From NCBI GenBank assembly GCA_047632755.1, contig JBLIDT010000003.1, positions 124,001 through 188,000 on the forward strand: DNA of 64,000 bases. Direction: 5' to 3'. This document shows positions 56,770 to 64,000 of the stretch, piece by piece; the first letter of the stretch is position 1; each line of letters starts with the position of its first letter. Under the pieces are notes generated by a model. It had not been told where the DNA came from, made no database searches, and saw only the letters and a program-made list of their open reading frames with translations. The DNA comes from JAKVAV01 sp047632755 (GTDB lineage: Bacteria > Bacteroidota > Bacteroidia > Flavobacteriales_D > Cryomorphaceae). Both the position numbers and the translations under genes were made by a program.

Positions 56770-58044
56770 ATGAAGAATTACTTACCCCTCATCATCTTCA
56801 TCGCCATTCTCTTGGTGATCGATCTTTACGCATTCAAATCAGTGCGCCTTATCTCGTCCGAATGGACAAAACCTATTTGGAGAAACGGTGCTCAAATTGC
56901 CTACTGGATTATCTCCATCATAGCATACGGGGTGCTGATTTACGCCGTTACAACCTACCGAGAGGCGCAGGCCCGAATGGAATACTACTTCTTCTTTATG
57001 GGGTTTGGGTTGCTGATGCTAATTTTCATGCCAAAGCTTATTGCAGCATTGTTTCACCTCACGGATGATATCCTTCACATATTTAGAAGAATAACGGCCT
57101 ATTTCGTGCGCAGCTTTGTGCCAACCGAAACAGCGGCGTCTTCCACTTCAAGCATCAACCGTTGGCAATTCATCTCCAGAATTGGTTGGGCTCTTGCCGC
57201 TATTCCATTTTTCAGCATCCTCTACGGTATTGGCCGCGGGCGCTATCGTTTCCGCACCGAGAAGGTGAACCTTGCTTTTGATCACCTACCAAAATCATTT
57301 GAAGGATTCAAGATCGTTCATATCTCAGACATTCACATCGGGAGTTTTTTCAATAACTACGGCGCGGTGCAACGCGGTGTTGACATGGTAAATGCCTTAG
57401 AACCCGATCTCATTCTTTTCACTGGTGATATGGTAAACAACTACGCTGATGAAGTGAAAGGCTGGGAAAATGTTCTTGGTGTGCTTAAAGCCAAACACGG
57501 AAAGTACAGCATATTCGGAAATCACGACTACGGCGACTACGTTCAATGGGAAAGCGAAGTAGAGAAGAAAGCCAACTTGGATAAACTAGCGGATTACCAT
57601 GAGAAAATGGGCTTTAAACTACTCACCAACGAATGGACTGAGCTCAAATCGAACAGTGGAGAGGTCATCGAAATCATCGGGATGGAAAACTGGGGACTCG
57701 GCGGATTTAGCAAATACGGTGATTTAGCGAAATCCACTGCTGGAACTGACTCGAAACGATTCCAAATCTTGATGTCTCACGACCCATCTCATTGGGATGC
57801 AGAGGTAATGAAGAAGACCGATATCGATCTAACTCTCGCAGGACATACCCACGGAATGCAGTTTGGAATAGAAATACCAGGATGGATCAAGTGGAGCCCA
57901 GTGAAGTACCGCTATCCTCGTTGGGGCGGACTCTACACCGAAGGGAAGCAGCATTTATATGTGAACAGAGGGTTTGGTTATCTCGGATTTCCAGGAAGGA
58001 TCGGAATGCCTCCAGAGATTACGTTGATTGAACTGAATTCATAG
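56770..58044 (+). CDS. Membrane metallophosphoesterase
   Basis: 424 residues. The first ~155 carry four membrane helices. A calcineurin-like domain follows with all motifs: DxH in ISDIHIG, GDMVNN, GNHDYGD, and the C-terminal GHTHGMQFG. It should hydrolyse a phosphoester at the membrane surface, as in YkuE/YaeI-like enzymes acting on lipid-linked or nucleotide substrates. It follows the anti-sigma gene by 51 bp and may share its operon. Confidence 0.9.
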   Translation: MKNYLPLIIFIAILLVIDLYAFKSVRLISSEWTKPIWRNGAQIAYWIISIIAYGVLIYAVTTYREAQARMEYYFFFMGFGLLMLIFMPKLIAALFHLTDDILHIFRRITAYFVRSFVPTETAASSTSSINRWQFISRIGWALAAIPFFSILYGIGRGRYRFRTEKVNLAFDHLPKSFEGFKIVHISDIHIGSFFNNYGAVQRGVDMVNALEPDLILFTGDMVNNYADEVKGWENVLGVLKAKHGKYSIFGNHDYGDYVQWESEVEKKANLDKLADYHEKMGFKLLTNEWTELKSNSGEVIEIIGMENWGLGGFSKYGDLAKSTAGTDSKRFQILMSHDPSHWDAEVMKKTDIDLTLAGHTHGMQFGIEIPGWIKWSPVKYRYPRWGGLYTEGKQHLYVNRGFGYLGFPGRIGMPPEITLIELNS

Positions 58045-58052
58045 GGGAATGA

Positions 58053-58144
58053 TCAATTAGGAATAATCGTATTGAGGATTAAGAAATATAATGGTATCAG
58101 ATATTAGACATCTTTCTGAATACTTCACACCTTCAATTAGGAAT
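58053..58144. repeat. Short direct repeat TCAATTAGGAAT
   Basis: The 12-mer TCAATTAGGAAT occurs at 58053-58064 and 58133-58144, 80 bp apart, in the convergent gap between the metallophosphoesterase and the HMG-CoA lyase gene. Confidence 0.4.
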
Positions 58145-58234
58145 AGTCAATGAAAAGAGCTCTCGGCTAGGATAAATTTCTCAGCGAACTCCACGCCTTC
58201 TCCCCGACTCTGCGCGAACCCGCACCACACCCTC

Positions 58235-59086
58235 TCAAAGCGGAAAAACATCCGCCACAGCCAATAAAGCCTGATTGACTTTATCCTGCTCGACTCCTGT
58301 CTCCACTCCTCTTTCTTCGAAATAGCCGAGCATCTTTTCTGTGGGCATATTTCCCGTAAGGTCATCCTTGGCCATTGGGCATCCGCCAAATCCTTTTAAT
58401 GCACCATCGAATCGGCGGCAGCCAGCTTGGTAAGCGGCATCTACCTTCTCGCGCCATGTATCGGGAGTGGTGTGGAGATGTGCTCCAAAAGTGACTCCAG
58501 GTAAGGCAGGGATTAATCCATTGAACAGTCGATCAATACTTCCGCGACTTGATGTGCCGATCGTATCGCTCAAAGCCAAAGTCTTAATTCCGAATTCGCG
58601 GTGAAGTCGCTCCGCCCATTTAATAACGTTGTCAGGATTCCACTCTTCGCCATAAGGATTACCAAAAGCCATGGAAAGATAAACCACCAAATCCTTGTTT
58701 GCTTTATCAGCAATGGCCTTGATTTCCTCCAATACGGTTAATGATTCCTCTAACGTACTGTTGGTGTTGCGCTTCTGGAATTCTTCAGAAACGGAGAAGG
58801 GATAACCCAAATAATTGATCTCTTCGAAATGAGCGGCATCCTGGGCACCACGCTTGTTGGCGATGATGGCAAGGAGTTTTGATTTGTCATTGAGCTTGAG
58901 TCCCTTGAGCACCTCTGCCGTATCGGCCATTTGTGGGATCGCCTTGGGACTTACAAACGAACCGAAGTCGATGGTGTGGAAACCAGCCTCGATAAGTAGG
59001 TTGATGTAATCGATCTTCTTTTGGGTTGGAATAAATTCCTTAATGCCCTGCATCGCATCACGCGGACATTCAATTAGCTCGAGCAT
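58235..59086 (-). CDS. Hydroxymethylglutaryl-CoA lyase
   Basis: 283 residues with the HMGL-like TIM barrel: N-terminal ECPRDAMQG, FGSFVSPKAIPQMADTAEV, the metal-binding HLHTTPD, and the catalytic loop GGCPMAKDDLTGNMPTEKML. It splits HMG-CoA into acetyl-CoA and acetoacetate in leucine breakdown. The start overlaps the 3' end of pyrD by 17 bp, in another frame, so the two are co-transcribed despite unrelated pathways. Confidence 0.9.
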   Translation of the reverse strand: MLELIECPRDAMQGIKEFIPTQKKIDYINLLIEAGFHTIDFGSFVSPKAIPQMADTAEVLKGLKLNDKSKLLAIIANKRGAQDAAHFEEINYLGYPFSVSEEFQKRNTNSTLEESLTVLEEIKAIADKANKDLVVYLSMAFGNPYGEEWNPDNVIKWAERLHREFGIKTLALSDTIGTSSRGSIDRLFNGLIPALPGVTFGAHLHTTPDTWREKVDAAYQAGCRRFDGALKGFGGCPMAKDDLTGNMPTEKMLGYFEERGVETGVEQDKVNQALLAVADVFPL

Positions 59087-60113
59087 CTTCGATAATTTTT
59101 TTGTTGATTTTCTTCACTAGTGATGGGCCTTCATAAACGAACCCTGTGTACAGCTGAACTAGAGAGGCACCCGCTTCGAGCTTTTCTATGGCATCCTCAG
59201 CACTATGAATCCCTCCCACTCCAACGATTGGGATAGAACCGTTTGACTTTTGATGAATGTAGCGAATCACTTCAGTCGAGCGGCTGCTTAAAGGCTTTCC
59301 GCTCAGGCCGCCAGCACCCATTTCGGCAACATCAACTTCAGGAGTATGTAATCCCGATCGGTCGATGGTAGTGTTGGTAGCGATGATTCCGTCCACCTTA
59401 GTTTCTATGACGATTTCTACAATATCGTCTAGCTGAGAATCGGTAAGATCAGGAGCGATCTTCAAGAGAATGGGTTTATTGACTGGCTTCTTGGCGGCCT
59501 CCTCTTTGAGTGCTCTGAGCAATTTGGTCAGTGGCTCTTTCTCTTGGAGCTCCCGCAAGCCAGGCGTATTTGGTGAGGAAACATTTACCGTAAAGTAATC
59601 TACGACATCGTAAAGCTCATTCAGAAGGATCAAGTAGTCGTCAATGGCATTTTCATTTGGAGTGAGCTTATTCTTACCAATGTTTCCACCAATAATTACT
59701 GAACTGTAGCGGGTTTTGAGCCTTCGCGCGATCTTCTTAACTCCCTCGTTATTGAAGCCCATACGGTTGATCAAACCTTCATCTTCGGGCAATCGAAACA
59801 ACCGTGGCTTGTCATTTCCTGCCTGAGGCTTTGGAGTGACCGTGCCTATTTCCACAAAGCCAAATCCCATAAACGAGAACTCATTAAAGAGCTTGGCATT
59901 CTTGTCGAAACCCGCGGCTAAACCGACAGGGTTTTTGAACTTAATTCCAAATACTTCCCGCTCTAGCGAAGGATGATTGACATTGTAAGCGCCGTAAAAC
60001 AAGCTCTTAACAAGCGGCAGCTGAAAGATCACTTTCAAAAAGCCAAAGGAAAAGTTGTGGGCTTGCTCGGCACTGAGCTTAAAAAGGGTCTTTCGAAGAA
60101 TGGTTTTGTACAT
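59070..60113 (-). CDS. pyrD: Dihydroorotate dehydrogenase (quinone), class 2
   Basis: 347 residues from ATG 60113 (MYKTILRKTLFKL); a longer frame to 60155 adds 14 unconserved residues. The N-terminal hydrophobic-amphipathic helices for membrane quinone access are followed by the FMN barrel: PVGLAAGFDKN, FVEIGTVTPKPQAGN, NVSSPNTPGLRELQ, GIIATNTT and GVGGI. It oxidises dihydroorotate to orotate in pyrimidine synthesis. A full promoter lies just upstream. Confidence 0.95.
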   Translation of the reverse strand: MYKTILRKTLFKLSAEQAHNFSFGFLKVIFQLPLVKSLFYGAYNVNHPSLEREVFGIKFKNPVGLAAGFDKNAKLFNEFSFMGFGFVEIGTVTPKPQAGNDKPRLFRLPEDEGLINRMGFNNEGVKKIARRLKTRYSSVIIGGNIGKNKLTPNENAIDDYLILLNELYDVVDYFTVNVSSPNTPGLRELQEKEPLTKLLRALKEEAAKKPVNKPILLKIAPDLTDSQLDDIVEIVIETKVDGIIATNTTIDRSGLHTPEVDVAEMGAGGLSGKPLSSRSTEVIRYIHQKSNGSIPIVGVGGIHSAEDAIEKLEAGASLVQLYTGFVYEGPSLVKKINKKIIEDARAN

Positions 60114-60118
60114 CGCGG

Positions 60119-60148
60119 CAAAAGTACGGTGTAAATTTTCAATACCAA
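60119..60148 (-). promoter_or_regulatory. Promoter of pyrD with almost no leader
   Basis: On the minus strand: TTG, a 19-bp spacer, then TACTTTTG (60126 to 60119), a full TAnnTTTG match. The G of the box is only 5 nt before the pyrD ATG, so transcription would start at or next to the start codon (leaderless or nearly so). Confidence 0.55.
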
Positions 60149-60349
60149 CTGCCAAGATTTCTGAGCTCCAAAATTTTTAATTCAGTCCTGACATTCGGTT
60201 CAGACCTGATCAACGATTTTAAGACGAACAGATTCCGCTTTTGGATTTAAGTCTATCACTCAATAAGCACACTCTATCATAAAAATGCGGCCTTTCGGGG
60301 AACTAAAGCTAAATTTGACTGTTCATGTACAAACCTAAAAACAACGACA

Positions 60350-60961
60350 ATGTCATTTCAATTACCAGATTTACCGTATGCTTTTGACGCATTAGAGCCG
60401 CACATCGATGCGCGCACTATGGAAATCCATCACGACAAGCATCACGCGGGATATACGTCTAAGCTCAACGCAGCTTTAGAAGGAACGGAGAATGCTGACA
60501 AAAGCATCGAAGAGCTTCTAGCCAATGTAGATAGCCTCGGAGCTGGAATCAGAAACAACGGAGGTGGCTTTTACAATCATTCACTTTTCTGGAAAGTAAT
60601 GGGCCCTGACGGTGGAGGAAATCCATCGGGTTCTTTGGCTTCAGCAATTGATTCTGACCTTGGCGGAGTGGATAAACTCAAGGAAGCATTCAACAACGCC
60701 GCAGCCACTCAGTTCGGTTCAGGTTGGGCTTGGGTAATAGTTGGTGCGAATGGAAAGCTACACGTTACTAGCACTCCTAACCAAGATAATAACTTGATGC
60801 CAGGGGCAGGTGCTATGGGAACGCCTATTCTAGGGCTTGATGTTTGGGAGCATGCATATTACCTCAATTACCAGAATCGACGTCCCGATTACATTTCAGC
60901 TTTTTGGAACGTAATCAACTGGAAACAAGTTGCTGAGAATTACGATGCACTAAAAGGATAA
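60350..60961 (+). CDS. sodA: Manganese-type superoxide dismutase
   Basis: 203 residues. Metal ligands appear in IHHDKHHAGY, NHSLFW and DVWEHAYY. The Gly-rich NNGGGFYNHSLFW and the Gln in NQDNNLMPGAG fit the manganese form; the iron form has Gln at the first place. It converts superoxide to oxygen and hydrogen peroxide in the cytoplasm. A -7-like box TAAATTTG (60310-60317) precedes it without a clear partner, and a terminator follows. Confidence 0.93.
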   Translation: MSFQLPDLPYAFDALEPHIDARTMEIHHDKHHAGYTSKLNAALEGTENADKSIEELLANVDSLGAGIRNNGGGFYNHSLFWKVMGPDGGGNPSGSLASAIDSDLGGVDKLKEAFNNAAATQFGSGWAWVIVGANGKLHVTSTPNQDNNLMPGAGAMGTPILGLDVWEHAYYLNYQNRRPDYISAFWNVINWKQVAENYDALKG

Positions 60962-60980
60962 TTAAAATACCGCAAACAAG

Positions 60981-61016
60981 AAGTCGTCCTCTCCTTTTTG
61001 GAAGGGCGGCTTTTTT
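60981..61016 (+). terminator. Terminator of sodA
   Basis: AAGTCGTCCTCTCC pairs with GGAAGGGCGGCTT (two G-U pairs, one bulge) over a TTTTT loop, followed by six T. It lies 20 bp after the sodA stop and before smpB. Confidence 0.75.
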
Positions 61017-61036
61017 ATTTGGTTTAAATTAGCAGC

Positions 61037-61495
61037 ATGGCTTCAACAAAGGAAGTAAACATCAGAAATAAGAAAGCGAACTATGAATACGAACTCATCG
61101 ACAAGTACGATGCGGGTATTCAGCTTACTGGCCCCGAAATAAAGAGCGTTCGCAGCAGCAAAGCCAGCATTTCTGAGGCCTATTGCTTTTTACGAAAACA
61201 CGAGTTGTGGATCAAGTCTATGCACATTTCACCCTATGAGCCAGCCAGCTACAATAATCCCATCTCTCCTACCCGCGATAGAAAGCTCTTGCTCAACAAG
61301 AAAGAAATCGAAAAACTGGAGAAAGCGATGAAAAACAAAGGGCTCACGATAGTCCCTTTGAAAGTTTTCATTGCTAGTTCGGGATATGCCAAAGTAAAGA
61401 TTTCATTGGCAAGAGGTAAGAAGCAACACGATAAGCGACACGACCTTAAAGACAAGCAGGATAAGCGGGCTATGGATCGTGCCATGAAGGTCTAA
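61037..61495 (+). CDS. smpB: SsrA-binding protein SmpB
   Basis: 152 residues. Family blocks are present: NKKANYEYELIDKYDAGIQL, GPEIKSVRSSKASISEAY, and the basic C-terminal tail HDKRHDLKDKQDKRAMDR. It binds tmRNA and loads it on stalled ribosomes. The tmRNA gene itself is not in this window. The stop codon TAA sits within the dispersed 20-bp repeat. Confidence 0.95.
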   Translation: MASTKEVNIRNKKANYEYELIDKYDAGIQLTGPEIKSVRSSKASISEAYCFLRKHELWIKSMHISPYEPASYNNPISPTRDRKLLLNKKEIEKLEKAMKNKGLTIVPLKVFIASSGYAKVKISLARGKKQHDKRHDLKDKQDKRAMDRAMKV

Positions 61496-61511
61496 TTAGT
61501 GTCTGTCCATA
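61492..61511 (+). repeat. Dispersed 20-bp repeat copy B, overlapping smpB stop
   Basis: CTAATTAGTGTCTGTCCATA. The TAA at 61493-61495 is the smpB stop. It shares 18 of 20 bases with copy A (the rest lies in the variable NN) and 17 of 20 with copy C. Confidence 0.6.
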
Positions 61512-61662
61512 GATTTCAGCGACTCGATTCTAAACACATTCTATTTGCGCCCTCAGGGTATGACTTTGGTCTCTGAGGTTAATCACGCGCTTCTTTTCTA
61601 ACAAGTTATTCTGCGTTTTACGACGCATTATCGGCTCTCAGAAACACGTCATTCACCTTCGC

Positions 61663-62199
61663 TTAGTTCCCAGTCAGTCTTTTCAATCTGACGCATTCCT
61701 TTTGAACTAGTTCAGCCTTTTCGACCTCAGTCGCATTCCAGTATTCGATGAAAATCGGCGCTTCAGTGAGCTTGACTTGGACTTCACTTTCTGGTATCAT
61801 ACAGAATGCTTGAAAGGAATTGGCATAGCCTTTAAATAACTGAATCCATGATTGAAAGGAACTTTTAGCTATAGCGGAACTTGAAGTATTGGCCAATTGT
61901 AGCTTTATACTTATTTCAGCTTTATTATATGCCTCAATTACCTCCTGATGGTTCTTGGCCGAGCTAAAGTCGAATTGGATCGGGTCGCTGTTTTCTACCT
62001 CCTCGAGCCCTAATGCTTTTGCCGCAAGGCTAATGGATTCAAGTCTTTTAATTCGTGCCTCTGCAAGTTTGGGTATGAAAACCCGGCGCATAAAAAAGGA
62101 AGCCTGTTCGAAAACAGCTTCCTCATATGCTTCTATAATATCTTCTAAATCTGTGGTTGGATTCACACCCAATGCCAATCGAGCTTCGCCCTCTGTCAT
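61663..62199 (-). CDS. Hypothetical helical protein coupled to a T9SS propeller gene
   Basis: 178 residues, no signal peptide, almost all helical. The N-terminus EARLALGVNPTTDLEDIIEA is faintly like a J-domain opening but no HPD motif follows. Its ATG overlaps the stop of the T9SS propeller gene as ATGA, so it is translated from the same message. No family recognised. Confidence 0.6.
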   Translation of the reverse strand: MTEGEARLALGVNPTTDLEDIIEAYEEAVFEQASFFMRRVFIPKLAEARIKRLESISLAAKALGLEEVENSDPIQFDFSSAKNHQEVIEAYNKAEISIKLQLANTSSSAIAKSSFQSWIQLFKGYANSFQAFCMIPESEVQVKLTEAPIFIEYWNATEVEKAELVQKECVRLKRLTGN

Positions 62200-63893
62200 T
62201 CTTTGATTAAGCGCTTTGTGATGGACGAATCATTTACTCTAACCTCCATCAAGTAAACTCCTTGGCTCAGGCCGTTGATGTCAATTTTTAACTTATTTGA
62301 AGAATTGTCAAATTCGCCTTCAAATACAGTTTGACCAATAATGTTGATGAGCTTGATCTGAACAGAATTGCTGTTGATATCGTTTAATTGGACAAACACA
62401 TGGTCTTTAGCGGGAACAGGGTATAGAACGATGTCTTTTTCGTTTAATTTAATTCCTGCACTGAGATTGTACAGATATGAGAACTCTGCTATAAAGCCAT
62501 CTTCAAATCCTTCAGCTGCTATGATCTCTCCGCCCTCTACTAAACCTAAGGATGAGCTAAACTGACCAACAATGAGGAGTCCATCAGAACCTCCAAAAAA
62601 AGCGTCGTTGGCTTTTTCCCCGCCTGATCCGCCAAAAGTTTCTGCCTCGATAAAATCTCCAGAACTGGCTTCATAAACTGACACGAAAACATCAGATGCT
62701 CCGTTTGATGGAACTTGAGTCGTGAAATCGCCTGGAACAAACGTTGCCAATACATCAAAAGAACCTGCCATAAAGACGATGCCATTGCTCTCATGAACGC
62801 CTGCACAATAATCGGCCGTAGAGCTTGATTCTACATACTTGACCCAAGTCAAGCTGCCATCTACCGACGAATGCTTGGATAGAAAAGGATCGGCGAAGAG
62901 TGGAGAGATGATTTCTTCATTTTCTGAAGGGTCAAAATCGGTATCCACCTGAATGCGACCCCCCAAGTAAATGTTTTCTTCGTCTTCAGAAAAAACGATA
63001 TGTGAAATCACATTGGACTGACCTTGATTTTGAAAATCATAAGACCAAATTTCTGCGCCGTCTAAATCGAGAACCCCGGCAAACATAGCCTGAACTGGGA
63101 TACCTGTCGTTATTGCGTTAATCACAGCTCCCAAGGCGATTACACCAATTGAGTTAACTGCTAAGGCGGATACAAATTCATTATTCACATCAGGATCTAC
63201 CAAGAACGACCATGCGTAATTTCCATCCGTATCCAATTTAACAACAGCCGCATCTATTCCACCGACAGGAGTCGCAAGATCTTGACTACCTGTGGATGGA
63301 TCAAGATCAATCTCTCCGCCGAAAAGGACACCAATAACATTGTTGTCTTGATCATCAATTGCCAAAGCTGTAATGATATCAGAACCGATACTTCCGAATT
63401 GCTTTACCCATATAAATTGCCCATTTGAATTATATTTAGCCACGAAACCATCTAAACCTTGGACTGCAGTCAAGGGACTATCGATTGCTGAAGGGTCAAA
63501 ATCTACAGTAAGTGAAAAACCTCCTGAAATAATGACATTATTATCTGAATCTACCCTTAAACCACGAGCAGACATCCCACTGTTTAATGCTATTCGCCCT
63601 AGATTAAAAGCCCAAATTAAACTGCCATCTGGACTATAAGATGCTAGAAAAAGGTCAGGAGAGCCAAGCGGTTCTATGATGAATTCAGTCGCAGTAGGAT
63701 CAAAATCGATCTCTTCACTGAAACTTCCGTACACTATTCTGTTTCCTTCAGAGTCTATCACAGCCTTAAAGGCATTATCGATTAACTCGCTGCCAAGTGC
63801 TACTTGGCTCTCGATAGATATATATGGATCTTGACTATTGCCTGAAACTAACATACCCGCAAGAAAGATTGAAAGGAGTACAATTTTATTCAT
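62196..63893 (-). CDS. T9SS-exported beta-propeller protein (SBBP-like)
   Basis: 565 residues. After the signal peptide (KIVLLSIFLAGMLVSGNSQ) there are seven or so ~50-residue repeats, each with a core such as FDPSA...D.F..KY...G..IW, for example DGFVAKYNSNGQFIWVKQFG. The type A sorting domain ends the protein (LYPVPAKDHVFVQL ... LSQGVYLMEVRV). It is exported by the T9SS and is probably surface-attached or released. The visible part of the gene at the left edge of the window uses the same repeat type. Confidence 0.85.
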   Translation of the reverse strand: MNKIVLLSIFLAGMLVSGNSQDPYISIESQVALGSELIDNAFKAVIDSEGNRIVYGSFSEEIDFDPTATEFIIEPLGSPDLFLASYSPDGSLIWAFNLGRIALNSGMSARGLRVDSDNNVIISGGFSLTVDFDPSAIDSPLTAVQGLDGFVAKYNSNGQFIWVKQFGSIGSDIITALAIDDQDNNVIGVLFGGEIDLDPSTGSQDLATPVGGIDAAVVKLDTDGNYAWSFLVDPDVNNEFVSALAVNSIGVIALGAVINAITTGIPVQAMFAGVLDLDGAEIWSYDFQNQGQSNVISHIVFSEDEENIYLGGRIQVDTDFDPSENEEIISPLFADPFLSKHSSVDGSLTWVKYVESSSTADYCAGVHESNGIVFMAGSFDVLATFVPGDFTTQVPSNGASDVFVSVYEASSGDFIEAETFGGSGGEKANDAFFGGSDGLLIVGQFSSSLGLVEGGEIIAAEGFEDGFIAEFSYLYNLSAGIKLNEKDIVLYPVPAKDHVFVQLNDINSNSVQIKLINIIGQTVFEGEFDNSSNKLKIDINGLSQGVYLMEVRVNDSSITKRLIKE

Positions 63894-64000
63894 AGTACAA
63901 ATTGGTCTTTTGTGGTTAACCTTGAGCTTTTATAAGGTTTTACAAAATTGGTGCAAATTTTGGCAATATAAAGTGTCCCACCTTTTGGGTTATCAGATAA

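Noticed and set aside
1..64000. CRISPR array, tRNA, rRNA, insertion sequence or prophage
   Set aside because: Read for regular direct repeats, cloverleaf-like sequences and transposase or integrase motifs; none found.

Overview
The window looks like chromosomal DNA of a member of the Bacteroidota, most probably a marine flavobacterium-like lineage. The evidence is several proteins carrying type IX secretion (T9SS) sorting domains, both the short 'type A' C-terminal domain and the 'gliding motility-associated' CHU_C/type B domain. A LytS/LytTR two-component pair, a short LeuA without regulatory domain, and promoters of the Bacteroidota form TTTG-N19/20-TAnnTTTG point the same way. Base composition is moderate, and genes are tightly packed except in three looser stretches (about 14.0-14.6, 32.3-37.3 and 40.2-45.0 kb). 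No rRNA, tRNA, CRISPR array, insertion sequence or prophage was seen.

Layout. 0-5.2 kb: the 3' part of a giant adhesin-like T9SS protein and a lipoprotein esterase. 5.3-8.4 kb: a PIF1-like helicase, with a decayed T9SS sorting-domain remnant behind its stop codon, divergent from a membrane protein. 8.6-16.2 kb: a TonB-dependent receptor with a secreted partner, a LytS/LytTR pair, a MarC-family protein, a TPR protein behind a clear promoter, and a small lipoprotein. 16.2-18.9 kb: an MsrA with a second MsrA-like gene broken by an early stop codon, a cold-shock-domain protein, a CBS protein and a DUF2147 protein. 19.0-26.3 kb: a type B T9SS protein, an M36 metalloprotease and a TonB-C-like protein. 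26.4-32.3 kb: the glycerol cluster glpK-glpD-glpF preceded by a small membrane protein and a bPH2 protein, then truA. 32.3-37.0 kb: a loose region with a T9SS beta-helix protein, a GDSL/SGNH hydrolase with a Fur-box-like palindrome upstream, and an unknown protein. 37.3-40.2 kb: leuA and a helical-repeat protein. 40.2-45.0 kb: an accessory-looking stretch with an orphan strong terminator, a small lipoprotein and a T9SS protein with two ice-binding-like (DUF3494) domains. 45.0-47.8 kb: an arsenic-type operon (arsR, a DUF6428-like gene, an arsC-like phosphatase) next to an MFS exporter. 48.0-54.0 kb: a DUF892 protein and a compact mscS-corA-S9 peptidase-glycosyltransferase run, then two small genes including a DUF493 protein. 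54.3-58.0 kb: an ECF sigma / anti-sigma-like operon followed by a membrane metallophosphoesterase. 58.2-61.5 kb: pyrD overlapping an HMG-CoA lyase gene, sodA and smpB. 61.7-63.9 kb: a T9SS propeller protein translationally coupled to a small unknown gene.

Themes. The window encodes at least six T9SS cargo proteins plus one remnant, which suggests an organism that puts much into surface proteins for adhesion, proteolysis and possibly ice or polysaccharide interaction. The glycerol genes form a self-contained uptake and oxidation route (GlpF, GlpK, GlpD). Stress functions (MsrA, SOD, DUF892 protein, cold-shock domain, MscS) are scattered through it.

I found no single obvious new multi-gene system. 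The most interesting observations are a 20-bp repeat that straddles stop codons of unrelated genes, the interrupted MsrA pair, the orphan terminator with no gene before it, the double ice-binding-like T9SS protein, and the sorting-domain remnant behind the helicase. All family assignments come from reading motifs and recalled family features; no search was run.
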